Source: Drechmeria coniospora (Eukaryota; Ascomycota; Sordariomycetes; Hypocreales; Ophiocordycipitaceae). From it: DNA of 64,000 nt. A program made the translations under genes and the position numbers. The notes under the pieces are model-generated. The model saw only the letters and a program-made list of their open reading frames with translations, searched no databases and was not told the DNA's origin. Below, in pieces: positions 20,990-32,159 of the stretch (its first letter is position 1; the number at the start of each line of letters is the position of its first letter). The DNA lies in contig NC_054389.1 in the NCBI RefSeq assembly GCF_001625195.1, positions 5,948,520-6,012,519 of the forward strand, given 5' to 3'.

Positions 20990-22520
20990 ACTTGCGTTGC
21001 AAGCACTGTACAGTACTTGTACGGAAGTACATTCTGTAGTGTACTGTACTTAAGTGCAAGGGCTCCTAGCACAAGTAAGTACTCGAAGTCGGAGTACGGA
21101 GTACTGTAAGTACAGTCCAGCTGCATGTAATAATGAAATACACTTTATTAGTACTTACACTCCGTCCCTAAAGCTACTAGTAAACAGTACTAGGTACGGA
21201 GAGAGTACTTATACTGGTAAGCTTACATGTACAGTAGTACTTGCATGTGCACGTAAGGGCACATACCGGCTCTTGGTACTGGAACGACACGGCAATCAAC
21301 TGATAACGGGTGTGCTGCGCCCCCTTGTGTTTCGCGATTTGCGTATCACGGCAGAATGCGTTTCGGCAATGTTGCTAATGCAGCCATAGTCAGATTCACT
21401 TGAGTCGGACGTGGTACGATTAGCCATCTCTCGGGCAATGGTACCGTACCTACGAACTCGGCCAACTGTTGCCGCGTGCTCGCCAACAATATTGACGGGC
21501 AGTACGGAGTACCGAGCCAGGTACCAAGTGCGGAGTACCTGTGCGGTATACATGGACGTACGCGTACAGATACGCACAGCAGTACCGTACTTGGGTGTAA
21601 GTAAGTACTGTACATGTACTTACACGTGTATGTACATGTGCCTGCATACATGTACATACTTACATTTGTTGTGCTGTACAGCAATACTTCAGTACGGAGT
21701 ACGGAGTTCATGTAGGTCAATTAAGTATAACATGCACAATGTAATACTCCACAGAAGTGCGTGTACTGTACTTACTTGTAAGTACGAAGTACAGTACGGA
21801 GTACGGAGTACGCAGTACTTACTTGGCATGTTGCACATGCTCGGACTCCATCAGCACCCTGCCAAGCTCTACTGTGCAAATCAGTTATGAAGCAAGTACG
21901 TATTTCTACTAGGTACCTAGTAGTTACGGAGGAAGGGTGGAGTACTCCGTACGGAGTACTTGTACACTATAAATGCGGACGGAGCACATGTCCAGCACGC
22001 ATGTAGACGCTCAATACTTAGGCACTGTACTTAAGTACAGTACTGTACTTACTTACATGTATTACTCACTGGCGTTCCTGGTGCCTAGTACTCCGTACTC
22101 CGTAAGGTACCTACTAGGTAGTATTATACAGGCACCTACTCCGTACTGAGTAAGTGCCTAGTACGTAGGTACCTATGTTAGTACCTATATTAGTACACCC
22201 GCAGCAGCCTAGTACCTAGAACCTTCAACCATAATGAATGTGTAGGTGCATAGTACGGAGTACATGTACTGTAAGTAAGTACCGCAGCTACAGTACAGTT
22301 TGTGTTGGTGTACACGTACATGTACAGTCCAGCATCTACAGTATCTCGTCTTAAAATGGTCAAAGGCAGCAAAGGGAGGAGCCAGCAGCAACATTGGCCG
22401 CATTTGAATTTGGATGTCGGTACTACGGAGTACTCCGTACACAAATACAAGTGCATGTGCTACCTTCAAACCGGAAGGCACTGCCACTGATGTACTGTAA
22501 TACTTCCTGCTGCTCAGAAC
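20990..22520. repeat. GTAC-palindrome island 4
   Basis: The densest island. It contains a perfect 16-base palindrome TACGGAGTACTCCGTA at 22424-22439, CTCCGTACGGAG near 21955, and many TACTTACAT and GTACTGTAC steps. Confidence 0.75.
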
Positions 22521-23526
22521 TAGGTGTACTCCGTACGCGGAGCTCCAACCACGACGACGGTGGTGCATGAAAGTGCTCACACTTATCCCCGACCAAAATC
22601 TATACTCGTTTCGTCTCAAATTGATCCCCAAGTGTCGCATCGTGTCTGAATTCGTCATGGCATGCGACAACATTGACTTGGACCATGGGCGCCATTGCGA
22701 TTGGTAGCTATGTCAACCGCAGGCTTGTCGCGGCAGTCTGAGGACATGCACCCAATGAAGTGGCGATAAAGGCATTGTGTGTGCTCCATGGACTGTTGAA
22801 TCAAGTTGTGCCCTGGTGCCTGGGGTTCTGAACGCATGTACATGTCCGTTCGGAGCAATGTATCTCAGCATGAAGTACGGAGTACTGGGTGTGTCTTCAC
22901 GCTCCAACCTAGGTTGCGCGCGTGATGGTGAGACCCATCTCCCGACAACCATAGATTGGAGTTCAGAATGGCACACAACACCGATAACAAGCCACAAAAT
23001 CAGGGCGAACCGCGGAAACCCGACGGCGGCCTCGTTTACTGCAGGTAGTTGGCCGTCTTATCGACTTCAAAGAGCCCGATCCCACGCAGGTGTAGGGTAG
23101 CATCGTCGCTCCCGTCATCCTGCAACTGTGCCGAAGCGAGCAGGTCGATTCTCGGAGACGTCCAGAGCTTGAGATCAGGATACGAAAGGGCAAACAAAAA
23201 AAAACACCAGACGCCCCGTTAGTAAAGCAGCTAACGTGACTTACCCTTTCTGCATTCATCGCACTTCCAATCGCATATTTACTCGGTACGTTCATGTTCC
23301 CTCCAGCACGGGGGTACTTACACTTACTTCATTCAATGTACAGCAAGCATTATTGTGGTCGGTAAGTACTGTACTTGTTTTGCAGTTCCGTGTGGGGCAG
23401 CCGAAGTGGAGCAATCTCCCGTCCACAAGGCATACAGTACTTGGTGGGTTGACTTCCGAGACGACCGAATCTTCAAGGCCGAAACGCAAACGCAACTGCC
23501 ATCGCAACCACAAGCACACATCAACA

Positions 23527-24147
23527 ATGTCCGCGGCCACCGTGACCAGCAAGGGCGCAAGGAAGCGTAAGCTGCCAACCGAAACACCGCAGACGCCGTC
23601 GAGCCCCGCGAACGCGCACCCGCAAGGACAGCAGCGAAAACTACCAAAGCTGATTGGGCCGCACGAGTCCATCACGGCCGAGCTCCAACTCAAGCATGAT
23701 GTCCTCGTCGCCTCCGTCATCTCGTCGACCAAGATACGAAAACGAATCACGCAGATTGCGGCCCACCTCGGGGAATCGGCTGGCAAGCCGCGCGTCGTGT
23801 TGCTGCACGCGCGGACGGCCGAAGTCTGCAAGATGATCACCATCGTAGAACACTGCAAGAGAGCGCTGAAAGAAAAAGGCAAAGCTTGGTACCAATACAA
23901 TCAACTTTTCGACGTACCAGACGAACCCAGGAAGAAGAGGGACGTGGTAGAGGAAACGGTTCTCGACAAAGAGGACGAACCCTCCGATGACGACGACTTC
24001 GAAGCGATGCAGAGCCGATTCGAGAACGCGTTGCTGCCGCCTGCTTCGGATCGGACCGTCAAGTCGATGAGGATCTTTCTATCCCCGCAGCTGGTCCCGG
24101 AGTTGCGGTCGAAAGATGACGTGACGGAGCAAACAAGCGAGACATAA
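23527..24147 (+). CDS. Alba-fold DNA/RNA-binding protein
   Basis: Single exon, 206 aa. The start is the first ATG of the conserved part (MSAATVTSKGARKRK); the frame is open upstream but reads as leader. Residues 1-45 are basic and Pro/Thr-rich. The Alba-like core spans about 50-135: ITAELQLKHDVLVASVISST, KIRKRITQIAAHL, then KPRVVLLHARTAEVCKMITI and ALKEKGKAWYQYNQLFDV. An acidic tail follows (DEPSDDDDFEAM). Alba proteins bind RNA; fungal relatives include Pop6/Rpp25-like subunits of RNase P and RNase MRP. I cannot tell which subfamily this is, so no symbol is given. A nuclear role in RNA processing is an inference. Confidence 0.68.
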   Translation: MSAATVTSKGARKRKLPTETPQTPSSPANAHPQGQQRKLPKLIGPHESITAELQLKHDVLVASVISSTKIRKRITQIAAHLGESAGKPRVVLLHARTAEVCKMITIVEHCKRALKEKGKAWYQYNQLFDVPDEPRKKRDVVEETVLDKEDEPSDDDDFEAMQSRFENALLPPASDRTVKSMRIFLSPQLVPELRSKDDVTEQTSET

Positions 24148-24508
24148 AGTCAATGCCGAGCAGCGATTGCGAGCCGGAAGAATGCCGGCGAGGACCGCGC
24201 ACCGCTCGCAAGATGGGGAGGTGCTGATGCGTACGCACCTTTTCTTGCCCGACGGAGAGCGAGGAAACCATGATACCCAAATGATTCATGCATTTACACC
24301 CCGAGTAGATATGTATATATGTATGTCAGGAGAATATTCCAAAGCACGTCGCGCACGTCAACGCGCGCGCTCCCATTCGCCACGTGACGCCTCGCGCATC
24401 ACCACTCCGCCCCATGACATAAATTGTAGCGCTCGCTGGAACATTCCCACTGCCCTCCTCTTGCACAAGCACTTTCCGTTCCCAAAGCCGCCGTCAGAGC
24501 AACGACGT
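24148..24508. other. Convergent 3' intergenic, 361 bases
   Basis: Lies between the Alba-fold gene and VTC1. A TATGTATATATGTATG run at about 24309-24325 could serve 3'-end formation. No gene. Confidence 0.5.
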
Positions 24509-24979
24509 CTAGCCGTGCTTCTGCTTCTTGGACGAGTCCATGATGCGGAGGACAAAGTTGACAATGACGGCCAGCAGGAGGATGATGGCCAAGAAGGTCG
24601 GGCCGAACCGGTCGTCGAAGCCGGCCTGCCCCCTCATTCGTATAGATTTTGCCCGCCAGTGATAGGTCACGAGCGCGTATATCATGGTCAACATGGCGAC
24701 GCCGGTGAAGAGGAAGGCGGAGATGAAGGCGACCCGGTCGCCGAAATTGAGCATCCCGATGGCGAGGGCGCCGAGGATGACTGTGAAGTTGAGCCATGAT
24801 AGGAAGGTTCGCTCGTTGGCGAAGAAGACCTTGGGCTCGACGCGAGTCGGCAGGGCGATGCGCTTGCCTGCAGGACCCGTTAGCCCGGTGTTGATTGGGT
24901 GGAATCGAGGAGGCACGGATGCTGGATGGACATTGTTTCACATACCCGGTGCGGTCTGCAGAAGCGGCTGGGACGACAT
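24509..24979 (-). CDS. VTC1: Vacuolar transporter chaperone subunit Vtc1
   Basis: Exons 24946-24979 and 24509-24867 (130 aa, the family's usual length). The 34-nt first exon gives [11 protein letters not shown]; the intron is GTATGT..CTGCAG. After the splice comes [20 protein letters not shown], then [20 protein letters not shown] (helix 1), [20 protein letters not shown] (helix 2), [11 protein letters not shown] and [18 protein letters not shown] (helix 3). This is a complete DUF202-type Vtc1. It forms the membrane channel of the polyphosphate polymerase complex in the vacuole membrane, with Vtc4 as the catalytic subunit. The short first exon is easily missed; without it the protein would lack an ATG start. 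Another SPX/VTC-type gene lies 18 kb downstream. Confidence 0.93.
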
Positions 24980-26012
24980 CGCGATGGTGCCTCGTCGCAC
25001 AGTCGTGTCCCTGACTCTTGTTTGGTTCCGGCGGGGAGGAGGGGAGGGGAGGGGGGCGCGGCTGCTGTCGACTGATCAAGCTGCTCGTGGGGGTCCAATT
25101 GACCAGTAGCGGCCGTGGACGCTCGACTTGCTGGCAGCTGGGGGCCAAACTGTGGCACACAGGTTGGCGTTGCACGGAAGCCCGATGGACTGGCAGCCAA
25201 CTCCAAGGACAGGGACAAAAAATACCAATATGAAATCGCCGAGGGAGGAGGTTGCAGCAACGAGAAAAAGGGCTCGTCGACGGTTTGGCAGCCGTTTTCC
25301 CCACTCCAGAGGTAAGTACTGTAAGTACTTACTCAGTAAGTAAGTCCTTGCTTGTAAGTACGGAGTACAGGCAAGCCAGGTCAACCCAGTGCCGATTTGG
25401 AGAGGAGATTGGACTGGAGCGTCTGCACGTGGGTGTGCTTGTACCTAGATACTCCACGCTCCGTATTGCTCCGTAGTACTGTGCACCTAAGTACTGTAAG
25501 TACCTGAACTATACTTAAGTACCTAATTACGGATAATACTTACAGTAGTTGTACTTGCGCGATACTTGTACGGAGCACTCCGCATGAGTACTTACTGAAC
25601 TGTACTTGTTAGTATTGTGTTGTTGGTATCAAGTCACGTGCGGTTGCCCCGCGAGCGGACGGTGGGGCGTCGCCGAAAGGGGAAAGCAATCAGGAGGGTG
25701 CCACAGGTACGGAGTATTACTAGCGGAACGTTGACGCGATCCAGACAAGACAATCAAACAACGTGACGTGTTGCCAGACGGACAACCTTTTCCTCATTCT
25801 ACCCGTTACACCGTACGCTACGCTTCGTGAACGGTACAGCCACCCTCGCACGCGTTTCAGCCTCCTGTACATGTACCGCAGCTAACGTACCCTTCGCTTC
25901 GGCGGATTCAGATTGTTCCTCGAGACGAATCGCACCAGACCGTTTGTTTTCCCCAAGGTCCACCGTCGGCAAATACGCATCGTATTTACCATCGCGAGAC
26001 TCATCCGTCACA
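24980..26012. other. Divergent intergenic, 1.03 kb, with a GTAC-palindrome island
   Basis: Upstream of VTC1 (-) and the dynein light chain (+). Island 5 occupies 25310-25620. No gene. Confidence 0.55.
25310..25620. repeat. GTAC-palindrome island 5
   Basis: AAGTACTGTAAGTACTTAC, GTACGGAGTAC and TACTTAAGTACC-type motifs between two divergent promoters. Confidence 0.7.
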
Positions 26013-26676
26013 ATGGCCGCTCCTGTAGGTCTCCCGACGACGAGAGATGGCAACGCACGACGCTGATCGCAGAGCAGCCTGTCCCCCTCAACCGACTCAA
26101 GCAAATCGCCAGCGATGTACGTCCGTCCCCGCGGCCCGTTTGCTTCCCGCCATGAAGCGAGATGATGGTGCATCTCACGCTGACATGCGCAGGTCTGCGC
26201 TAGCGCCATCGGGAATGCCGAGTTCTACGACCACGCAAAGACGGAGCAATGGAACTCCACCATCATCGTAAGGCTTCCACATGGCCGATGAACCCCTGAC
26301 GGCGTCCGTCAAGACTCACGATGCGTTGCAGAACTCGATGCTGAAAGCCGTCATCTCCGAGTCCACGCCCCAGGGCGCCTCCTCGCCCGGCTTCAAGTTC
26401 GCCTGCAACAGCACCATCGTCCAGCACCTGGTCCCCACCTCATCGCTGAACAAGGCCCGCGGCGGCACAGAGAGCAAGGCGGCGGAAGCAAAGGTCTCGA
26501 CGAGCTCAGATGCGACGGCGACGGATGGCAAGCCTCACGTCGGCCGACGAGGAATGCACAGCGCGACGGGTGCGTACTGGGACGAGAAGAAGGACGGCAT
26601 GTGGACCTTCAAATACGACGGCGGTGAGGGCAAGGGCATGGACGTCGTCGTCATGCTCATCTGGATTGCCATTTGA
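26013..26676 (+). CDS. Tctex1-family dynein light chain
   Basis: Four exons: 26013-26028, 26073-26116, 26193-26267 and 26332-26676 (159 aa). The spliced N-terminus is MAAPVEQPVPLNRLKQIASD, then VCASAIGNAEFYDHAKTEQW, NSTII joined to NSMLKAVISES, FKFACNSTIVQHLVPTSSLN, and finally GMHSATGAYWDEKKDGMWTF ending MDVVVMLIWIAI. This is the DYNLT (Tctex1) fold, with the C-terminal strand that makes the dimer and binds the dynein intermediate chain. It belongs to cytoplasmic dynein, used in nuclear and vesicle transport in hyphae. The Lys/Ala/Ser-rich insert between NKARGG and HVGRRG is a loop usual in filamentous fungi. The 16-nt first exon with a GTCTCC donor and the 44-nt first intron are the least certain parts; other donors break the frame. 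Confidence 0.85.
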
Positions 26677-29600
26677 GGGGCGGCCGGCTGCCATGATGGC
26701 GTGCGTACCCCAAAGGCGCCTTCGTCTGGCCGAGGGCCTTGCCGATGTACAGTAAGGCGTTCAGGGAGCTAGGAGGTGGATTCGAAGTCTCTTCCGCCGG
26801 TCGCGACTGGTTTCTAGCAAGGTTGGATGGATGCACATAGTGCCAACTGAAATCGAGCTTTGGGCCGCTGCTGAACGGAGAGCCTTTGATGACGACTTGT
26901 TTGAAACGATGGATGAGCCTGCTCCTGATTCTTCGTCTCGGCGGCGTGTGAATGTTGAATGTTGAGCTAGTCGCATTTGGACTGGAAATACAAATAAACA
27001 AACAAACCGGGGAGGTGGGCTTCGAGGGGAGAAGAGCGGTCAACGCCAGCCCGATTGCATACGAAACGATGTCGAAGCCAGCTTTCATGTATGGCCGCCC
27101 CGCGACGGCCAAGTCGTGCCGGCCAGGTTGACCGGGTTTTCAACGGAATACATGCCCACGGAGAACGGCCACGTTATCCCAGGCACCATCAAAATTCGCA
27201 CATGTTGCCCCTCTTGTTATCTGGTGGACAAATACATCAGATATCGCATAGCCATGCACACCTGCATCGTTGATTCCATTACGGACAGAATTGTCCTCTC
27301 AGTCCCGCTGCAACTCGTACTACGAATGACGGTGATTGAGTGGCTCCTCGCACCTGTGTCTTTGGTAGCCCTCTGCTGAGACATTTCACCTCGGGCGCTC
27401 GCCACGGCGCTAGCCAGTCCGGATCAAGTGGTACGAGGCAGTCAGAATGGACCGAGGATCGAATGGACGAGGAAAGATAGTGAGCGCAGTGGAATGGAGG
27501 TGGCATGAAGTAAAGTGCCATGCATGCAGGCGAGCATGCATACAACTAGTACGTACGCACATATGCATGTATTCATGTAGACGTATTCATGTCGCTGCAT
27601 GCAGGTGCATGTAAATGCACGTACGTGCATGCATGTACACCTACTTATATATTTATAGGTGTGCAGTATGCATGTATGGCGATCCGCCGAGTGTGCTGGA
27701 AAGGAAGGTGCTACCAGCTCATGGATCTAAATGTCCTGACACGACTATCAGTGCACTATCAGTGCAGTAGCTATGCATGTACTCGTAGACGGACAGCACT
27801 TACGTGTTCACATGAAACTTGTCTTGTCCATTGTCTTGACCCTTCCTCTGGTCCGAACGAAGCCTTTGGTTCACCACGACTACTGCAGAGCACGCGATAA
27901 AGCGCTGCAGCGTCTGAAGGGGGCAAAGAACGGCACCCCTTTTCATCGGGTCGACCGAAGGCCTGCTGTCCGCCATCCAGCATGCATCACGGCACCTTTG
28001 CAGTTGCATATCCGAGGACCCAAGCTATCATCTGTTGGATGATGTATGATGTGAACCCGCTGCGATGGACCAACTGGACGGCCAACGATGCCGTTCCATC
28101 ACGAACACAAGTACCTCTGTCGTCTTTCAGTTCAACTCGTTTGGCGGCTCTGCTCGGATGCTGACGCCACCTTGAGCGAATCGATTCAGTGGCCAAGTTT
28201 GGGCACACGCTTGCCATACAGGTCCTGAGGTTGGTCTTGTATATCATTACAAGGAACGGAACGAGCGGAGCGAACGGGCGATGGCGGAAAGTTATACCCA
28301 GTCTGCACCCGATAGCGGAAAATCGCCCCAAACCAGAGGCCGCAGCACTGGTGGATTGCTTGGTGATTCACGCTTGTCCCGGATCGAGGTGCAGAGCGAG
28401 GTGGTGTCTACAGTTGTCGTCTTCGTTCATCGCCCAGAATACGAGCCGCGACGGTTAAACCGACGTCATCACATGGACATCGCTGGCGCCAATGCGCCCG
28501 ATGGCGCCGTCATCATGTTGATTGATTGCTTGGTTTTGGGCACGGCAACACGGAAAGAGGATGGTTGCGGGGAAAGACTTGCTGACGATCGCCCGGTGCC
28601 CTCGGACACCACTCGGAATCCGGCATAGGACGTCGCTTTTCGCAGCATCGCAGCCGGTGACAGTTCAGGACCACGAAGTCTGCGTTGGAGGACAATTCAT
28701 ACGAATACGCCACGGCGTTATCGGGACAAAACATATGAGACAATCGTTCTTCGCCTGCAATCGCCTGCGCCGTCTGTATCCGAAGTACGTTTGTTTGGGC
28801 TAGTGACTGCCGACAACTCCGCTTCTCCTCCTCGTCGCAGGCTGTATTTGTAACTAACTAGTGGCAGTATCACCATCGGACGTCCCGCTGGCCCCACTGG
28901 CACACACCGCGCACCGCGTTATTGATGACAATGGGAGAATGGGAGTACCGTCCGACAAGCTTTCCGTTGCCGTCCACCCTTCTCGCCACCGAGACCATGG
29001 AGTACTCGCAAAGGCGATGATTTGCGCTCTCGGCCGCTTTGCTGGTCTGCGAGAAGCAAATCACTACCTCGGCTGGATCGATCTCCCGAAAATTTCGAAC
29101 GGTCATATGCAAGACAGATGACCGTGGACGCCACCCAAAAGCGCGATGGACGGCGGAGGGTGGTCCCTCACGCGCTAGCCTCCCTCCGCACCTCCACGAG
29201 CATGCGGTGTGCAGCACACACGTCTAGCCTAGGTGTAATATAGGTACACCGGGGAATCCACAAAATCCATCTTCGGCCGGGCCAAGTCTCCTCGACGTTG
29301 GATGGCACCTGGCCAAGTCAGGGGAAGTTTCCCGTTTTTTCCCTCCCATGATGGGTCCAGGCTCCATCACAACAATGGGTGGCGGGTCCCGAAAGTTGAA
29401 ACGGCCCTCCTTTACCTCTTACCTCTCGCCTCTGACCTCACCACGATCTCGTCCAATATATTCCATCACGGCCCAGCGCCATCTGGTCCTGCAGTTCCTT
29501 CTGTCACCGTCATTACTATTGGGCATGAGAACGAAAAAAGCAAGTTGCTGGTGAAGAAGCCAGTGTTGCGCCACTTACAACCACCTAACTGCCTACACCG

Positions 29601-29783
29601 TCTTCCAACCACCAGGCGAGACAGCGCAGTTCGGCGGAAGTGTCTTTGTCGCTTTTCAACCCGCGCACGAGCTCGAAGCGAGGTCGTAGCTGCCGTATCA
29701 AGTCAAACTTGAACCCCCCCCCCACCCCCCTTTCCGCGAATATCGTCCGAGTCGAAGCCGTCTCACGTTGGTCAACCGAAATA
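26677..29783. other. Intergenic, 3.1 kb
   Basis: No frame here shows family signatures. The longest ATG frames (28281-28628 + and 26657-27112 -) look random in composition. A CATGCATG-rich patch lies at about 27510-27690. Confidence 0.5.
27510..27690. repeat. CATGCATG / TGCATG-rich alternating purine-pyrimidine patch
   Basis: GCCATGCATGCAGG, CGAGCATGCATAC, ATGCATGTATTCATG, CGCTGCATGCAGG and CGTGCATGCATGTAC occur within 180 bases. These are palindromes of a different word from the GTAC islands. Confidence 0.6.
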
Positions 29784-30662
29784 ATGGTCCAGGTGCTGGC
29801 AGACCCAGCACTCTCGCAGCATGGCCCGGCTGCCGAGGAGAAGCAGGAAGCGGGCATGTCGAGGGAGGAACACACGTTGCGGATGAGAGAGTTGAGCTTG
29901 AAGCGGAGCATGATGAGGACCCCGAGACGAGGATGGAGCATGACGGACCATCAATATCACGCCGACACCGCGACGGCGCCTCATCACCCACTGGGAACGG
30001 GGCCTCAGGTCGACCGTCAGGCCACCATCCCGGAGGGCGCCGTCCTCCTTGTCCCCCCCGTCGTTGCCGCGCTGCCGGTGGAAAAGGACGCGCAAATGCG
30101 GCTGAGGCCGAAGGTTCCACCACCGCGTCGTTCGCACTCCGTAACGGACAAGGAGCCCGAGCCCGTCACGGCGGGCCAGCCCCGGCCGTCGCACCGCATG
30201 ACACTTCTCGATCTTCCTCCGGAGCTCCACTACTCCCTCTTCGACTTCCTCGACCCCATCGACGGCGTCTGCTTGGGGCTTGCTCACTCGAGGCTGTACG
30301 CCATCCACCGACGCAAGTACGGCCGCGTTCCGCTGCATAGCCGATACTCGGGCCCCAACGACATGGAGTGGGCGTGGCGAGGGGCCGGTCCCCTTATCCG
30401 CCCCTCCGAGCAGTCCGGTAGCGACATCAACGGCTTAAGTCAGCTCCGCGTCAAGGGCCAGGTGTACTGTCGAAAGTGCGGCATCGCTCGCTGCGAGCTG
30501 CACCGCCACCTGAAGGACTGGATGGGCGCCGGTTACGAGTACTGCGAGATTAAGAAAATTTACGGAATGCTGGCGGGCGACGGCGTCAAATCGTACTGCT
30601 TCATGAGCTCTCCCAGGAACCCGAGTCGATGCGGCCGTCACGGGGCGATGAAGGTTTGCTGA
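29784..30662 (+). CDS. F-box protein with a Cys-rich C-terminus
   Basis: Single exon, 292 aa from the ATG giving MVQVLADPALSQHG. Residues 1-135 are disordered and Pro/Arg/Ala-rich. An F-box follows at about 139-185 (MTLLDLPPELHYSLFDFLDP and GVCLGLAHSRLYAIHRRKYG). The last 75 residues contain VYCRKCGIARCELHRHLKDW, EYCEIKKIYGM and SYCFMSSPRNPSRCGRHG. That amounts to eight cysteines and several histidines, which could bind one or two zinc ions. F-box proteins recruit substrates to SCF ubiquitin ligases through Skp1; the C-terminal part would be the substrate side. No WD40 or LRR is present, so the target is unknown. A poly-C run precedes the start. Confidence 0.68.
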   Translation: MVQVLADPALSQHGPAAEEKQEAGMSREEHTLRMRELSLKRSMMRTPRRGWSMTDHQYHADTATAPHHPLGTGPQVDRQATIPEGAVLLVPPVVAALPVEKDAQMRLRPKVPPPRRSHSVTDKEPEPVTAGQPRPSHRMTLLDLPPELHYSLFDFLDPIDGVCLGLAHSRLYAIHRRKYGRVPLHSRYSGPNDMEWAWRGAGPLIRPSEQSGSDINGLSQLRVKGQVYCRKCGIARCELHRHLKDWMGAGYEYCEIKKIYGMLAGDGVKSYCFMSSPRNPSRCGRHGAMKVC

Positions 30663-32159
30663 AAGGCATCCTCGACATGCAGCGTGGGACTAGGACCAGT
30701 TGGCTCACGTCTGCATCGGATCACAGACATGATTTCGTGGCAGGGAGGGATATGTTGACGGCGTTGGAAGCGTGTTGAGAGCATAGCATGAACCGGGCAT
30801 CGAAGAAGCGACTGCAAGAGACTAGAGTGAGCGTTCAGTTTAGCGTGACATAGATGGAGAAGCATAGCATGTTGGATACAGACAAAAGGCCAGAACCAGA
30901 GAGACGTGTGAATGTTGTAAAATGAGAAGATGCCTATGGAGCAGACACCATGGAATCGAAAAGAAGCACGTTGGGCATTCGGGGACTTGTAGAATTGAGG
31001 GCAATTGAATGCTGGATGAACGCTTGATCTGTGAGGTTGACCACCGCTCGGCTAGGGGGACGAGAGTGAGAGGGACGAGAAAGTAATTACGGATTAGAGT
31101 CGGACCACAGACCGAGGAGCAGTGCGTGGCTAGATAGCGAAACTGAAGACCTAGCAACGAACCAATTACGTGAACAGCACATTGGATGAGCAAGTCCCCC
31201 CGGGAAAGAGCCTCGGCCCGTCCCGCCAAGCTCACCAAAGTCGCCACGTCTGTTCTCGGGCGAGATATCGGCGGCTAAGAAGGTGTGTGAACTTGTTCCG
31301 ATGCGAAGTTTTTACCCATGATGGCATGGCGATGAATAACTTTTGCGCCATTGCTGTGGACGCCCCCCTCTCGCCGCAACCATGGTGCGTGTGACGGTCC
31401 ATATCCGGCCGCCACGCTGCCTTCTCCGACCAAAGGAGGACATGATGGGGTCGTTGAGGGCTGAATGTGATGGTGGGAGCAACCAGTTCTCAGAGCGCAG
31501 GCCTGGGGCTGATTGGTCCCCCATGCCGGGCGGTGATGTCTCATGAGCCTGTACCTGACCCTGGCCGTCCGAGTTGTGCTGTCGGGACAACCCCTCGGTC
31601 CCAACATGGATGAAAGTGAGCCTATGGTTCCGGAAGTCCTGCTCTTCAGCTGTCCTAGCGCTTATTTTCAGACCCCAGAACTAGAACGTTGATTCGGGGC
31701 GATGCCATGCCTTGAGCTGCTTGCGATCCACTCGTCGCCTCATGAGGCGTCGAGTCCTCAACCATATCACGCCGTACATGGATCCAGCGACGGCAGGGAA
31801 ACATGGAAGATGGGCATGGTTCATCAAGCCGTAGCTAGCAAATCGTCTCTTGCATGACGCGTAGCTGCCGTTCCGTCAGGGGCGGTGCTTGGCGTACGCA
31901 TGAGCACGAGGACCGATGCCGCGTATAGTTGGATGACGGTGCTCTGACGGCGAGATACCCTCTCGCTCGCTCGCTCGCTCGCTCACCAGCTCACCATTTC
32001 CACACAGACGCGAGCCCGCTTCACAGTGCCAAGCAGTGCAAAGAAGTCCCCGTTTCGCTCCTGACTGGCAGGAGTTCGCTGCGTCATCTTGTAACGACCC
32101 GGTTCCACCAAGACCAGATAGACGTCGTCGACCAGAGCAGCCACCGATCCGTCGTCACC
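30663..32159. other. Intergenic, 1.5 kb
   Basis: 3' region of the F-box gene and promoter of the surface-protein gene. A (TCGC)n run lies at about 31966-31985. No gene recognised. Confidence 0.5.

Larger units (their letters stand above)
19869..23526. other. Divergent intergenic, 3.7 kb
   Basis: 19870-20960 is GC-rich promoter/leader of the AHC1-like gene, with a CT-rich box on its strand. 20990-22520 is a GTAC-palindrome island with remnants to 22900 and 23300-23370. No supportable gene. Confidence 0.55.

Noticed and set aside
28281..28628. 115-codon ATG frame on the + strand
   Set aside because: No domain, signal peptide or intron context; length is within chance expectation for this base composition.
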